From an uncultured Amylibacter sp. (lineage in GTDB: Bacteria; Pseudomonadota; Alphaproteobacteria; Rhodobacterales; Rhodobacteraceae): a stretch of 64,000 nt of DNA. Below are positions 63,062 to 64,000 of the stretch, piece after piece; the stretch's first letter is position 1, and every line of letters begins with the position of its first letter. A program made the translations under genes and the position numbers. Location: positions 1-64,000 of the forward strand of contig OY365738.1 in NCBI GenBank assembly GCA_959347345.1, given 5' to 3'. The notes under the pieces were generated by a model. The model saw nothing but the letters and a program-made list of their open reading frames with translations. It made no database searches and was not told where the DNA came from.

Positions 63062-64000
63062 CTAACAACTAAATCCCCATAGCCAATCCTGACGGTGGGC
63101 GAACATACGACCAAGCATATTTGGCGCGATCAACCCCGCCGTAGCCAAAGGCCAGCCCGCCAAAAAACCAGCAGGGGGGGTGCGGTGAAACATCGCCATA
63201 TTGCGCCTTGATGCCTTTTGCACGCGGCTCACCCGTGCAATTCGCGCGGTATAATACTGCCCGAAAGCCGTATCATAACCCCCGCCTCCTTGCAAACATC
63301 CCGCCAACACCCACGCCGATTCTATCGTTTGGCACGCGCCTTGGGCAAAGGACGGCAGCATAGGATGACAGGCATCGCCCAGCAAAACCGCCCGCCCCGC
63401 ATGCCAGCGAGCCATCGGTTTTGCGTCATAAAGCGGCCATAAATCCACCGCCCCCGCCGCGTTCAAAACCCCACGAATACTGCCATGCCAATCGGCAAAT
63501 ACCGTGTTTATATCCGCATCCATATCGGTTATTCCAACGAAATTAACCACTCGACCGCCGTCAATCCTACTGGTCACCGCGTGTTGCCCTCGCCCCAGCC
63601 AGATGCACCCGCTATCGGGCGGAGGGGTCGCCAAATCGGTGATTGGCACAACTGCCCGCCACGCTCCACAGGGGTTTTTCTGCAGGAACCCAGCTTCGGT
63701 ATCGGCAAAAATCTGCCTACGCACGGCGGAATGCACCCCATCCGCGCCGATTAAAATATCACCGCATAGCCGCTCGCCATTTTGCAAAATAGCGGTTATG
63801 GACTCCGCCGATTGCTCCACCCCGTGCAGTGCGGAATTAAACCGAATCGCGCCGAGACCCTCGGACAAAACTTTTATCAAAGCACCGCGTTGAATTTGAA
63901 TATAATCGGCGGACGTGGGATTATTAACAGGATTATTCACAGCAGGATTCACAGGATTATTCACCCGAATCCGCATTCGCAAACCCCCCGTCCGTCCATC
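63062..64000 (-). CDS. FAD-dependent monooxygenase, partial (C-terminal part)
   Basis: About 312 residues of a class A flavoprotein monooxygenase whose start lies beyond base 64000. GADGVHSAVRRQIF and LLGDACHPMLPSFAQGACQT are the second and third FAD motifs. The N-terminal GxGxxG is outside the window. The group includes 3-hydroxybenzoate 6-hydroxylase, salicylate hydroxylase and UbiH-like enzymes; substrate is unknown. Before YIQIQRGAL there is an odd Asn-Pro-Val repeat (VNNPVNPAVNNPVNNP) from CAGGATTATTCAC-like DNA. The C-terminal Phe-Ser-Cys-stop comes from heptamers. Confidence 0.85.
   Translation of the reverse strand, partial: DGRTGGLRMRIRVNNPVNPAVNNPVNNPTSADYIQIQRGALIKVLSEGLGAIRFNSALHGVEQSAESITAILQNGERLCGDILIGADGVHSAVRRQIFADTEAGFLQKNPCGAWRAVVPITDLATPPPDSGCIWLGRGQHAVTSRIDGGRVVNFVGITDMDADINTVFADWHGSIRGVLNAAGAVDLWPLYDAKPMARWHAGRAVLLGDACHPMLPSFAQGACQTIESAWVLAGCLQGGGGYDTAFGQYYTARIARVSRVQKASRRNMAMFHRTPPAGFLAGWPLATAGLIAPNMLGRMFAHRQDWLWGFSC

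Larger units (their letters stand above)
62554..63072 (+). mobile_element. Mosaic hairpin repeat element, copy H, with two nested palindromes
   Basis: Left array: about eleven perfect TTAGTGA units (62555-62631). Body: GGGTCTTCGTCATCGCTTAC hairpin; GACCA/TGGTC; CCCCCAC with nested palindrome N4, then TTC and GTGGGGG; full AT-rich core; GTGCGCCCGCCC hairpin region; nested palindrome N5. Right array: CTAATAA/CTAACAA units (about 63035-63072), which supply the monooxygenase stop codon. The gap between the two convergent genes is entirely element. Confidence 0.78.

Overview
The window comes from an alphaproteobacterial chromosome. The evidence is a ChpT histidine phosphotransferase, a GapR (DUF2312) nucleoid protein, a ruvC-ruvA-ruvB-ybgC-tolQ-tolR-tolA block, rpmH-rnpA-yidD, glnE and glnD, class II DAHP synthase and a perfect CtrA-type box. 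I cannot name the genus. Almost every long open frame is an ordinary chromosomal gene. No rRNA, tRNA, CRISPR array or prophage was seen.

Layout: 1-884 is the 5' part of a DNA methyltransferase cut by the window edge. 0.99-7.2 kb holds hisN, ubiG, a CPBP protease, a Gfo/Idh oxidoreductase, a Doc toxin with its antitoxin, chpT and an LpxR-like protein. 7.2-13.1 kb holds glnE and a small catabolic group (BKACE, SDR, hydroxyisobutyrate dehydrogenase-like). 13.1-18.9 kb is tolA/R/Q, ybgC and ruvB/A/C on the minus strand. 19-29 kb holds a DUF1127 protein, a membrane-anchored Mrr-type nuclease, rpsD, a MATE pump, msrA-prmA, thrS and gapR. 29-37 kb holds an iron-type ABC permease, an LpxL-like acyltransferase, trpS, a histidine kinase and a flavoprotein/TVP38 pair. 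37-41 kb is rpmH-rnpA-yidD and a DUF1223 protein. 41-54 kb holds acnA, a surface-lipoprotein candidate, murJ-glnD, an LpoA-like lipoprotein, yraN, gshB and yifB. 54-60 kb is a glycine-betaine-type ABC system with two tandem binding proteins and a GbdR-like regulator. 60-64 kb holds aroG, gmk, a gamma-carbonic anhydrase-like protein and a partial FAD monooxygenase.

Two things stand out. First, RNase P protein (rnpA) carries a tail of about 460 residues, rich in Arg, Asp and Gly. The tail contains a 39-residue tandem repeat whose DNA copies differ almost only at synonymous positions. Second, the gaps downstream of genes hold a mosaic family of repeats. Arrays of 7-bp units (TTAGTTG, TTAGTGA, GTGAATT and variants) flank hairpin modules. 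The hairpin stems differ between copies but stay paired. A separate palindrome of about 35 nt built on GGGCAGTTGAACCTGCCC sits in hairpin loops, in two copies exactly before a TTC loop. Because 7 is not a multiple of 3, each array has stop codons in every frame, and many neighbouring genes end inside one. Arrays lie only downstream of genes and never in a divergent promoter gap. I read this as a structured, probably mobile repeat system, but its mechanism and function are unproven.

Functional links: the betaine transporter and its regulator fit with the BKACE/SDR group in a quaternary-amine (carnitine or betaine) theme. GlnE and GlnD together give nitrogen control. ChpT, the CtrA box and GapR point to a Caulobacter-type cell-cycle circuit. 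The Tol proteins, YbgC, the LpoA-like protein and MurJ serve the envelope.
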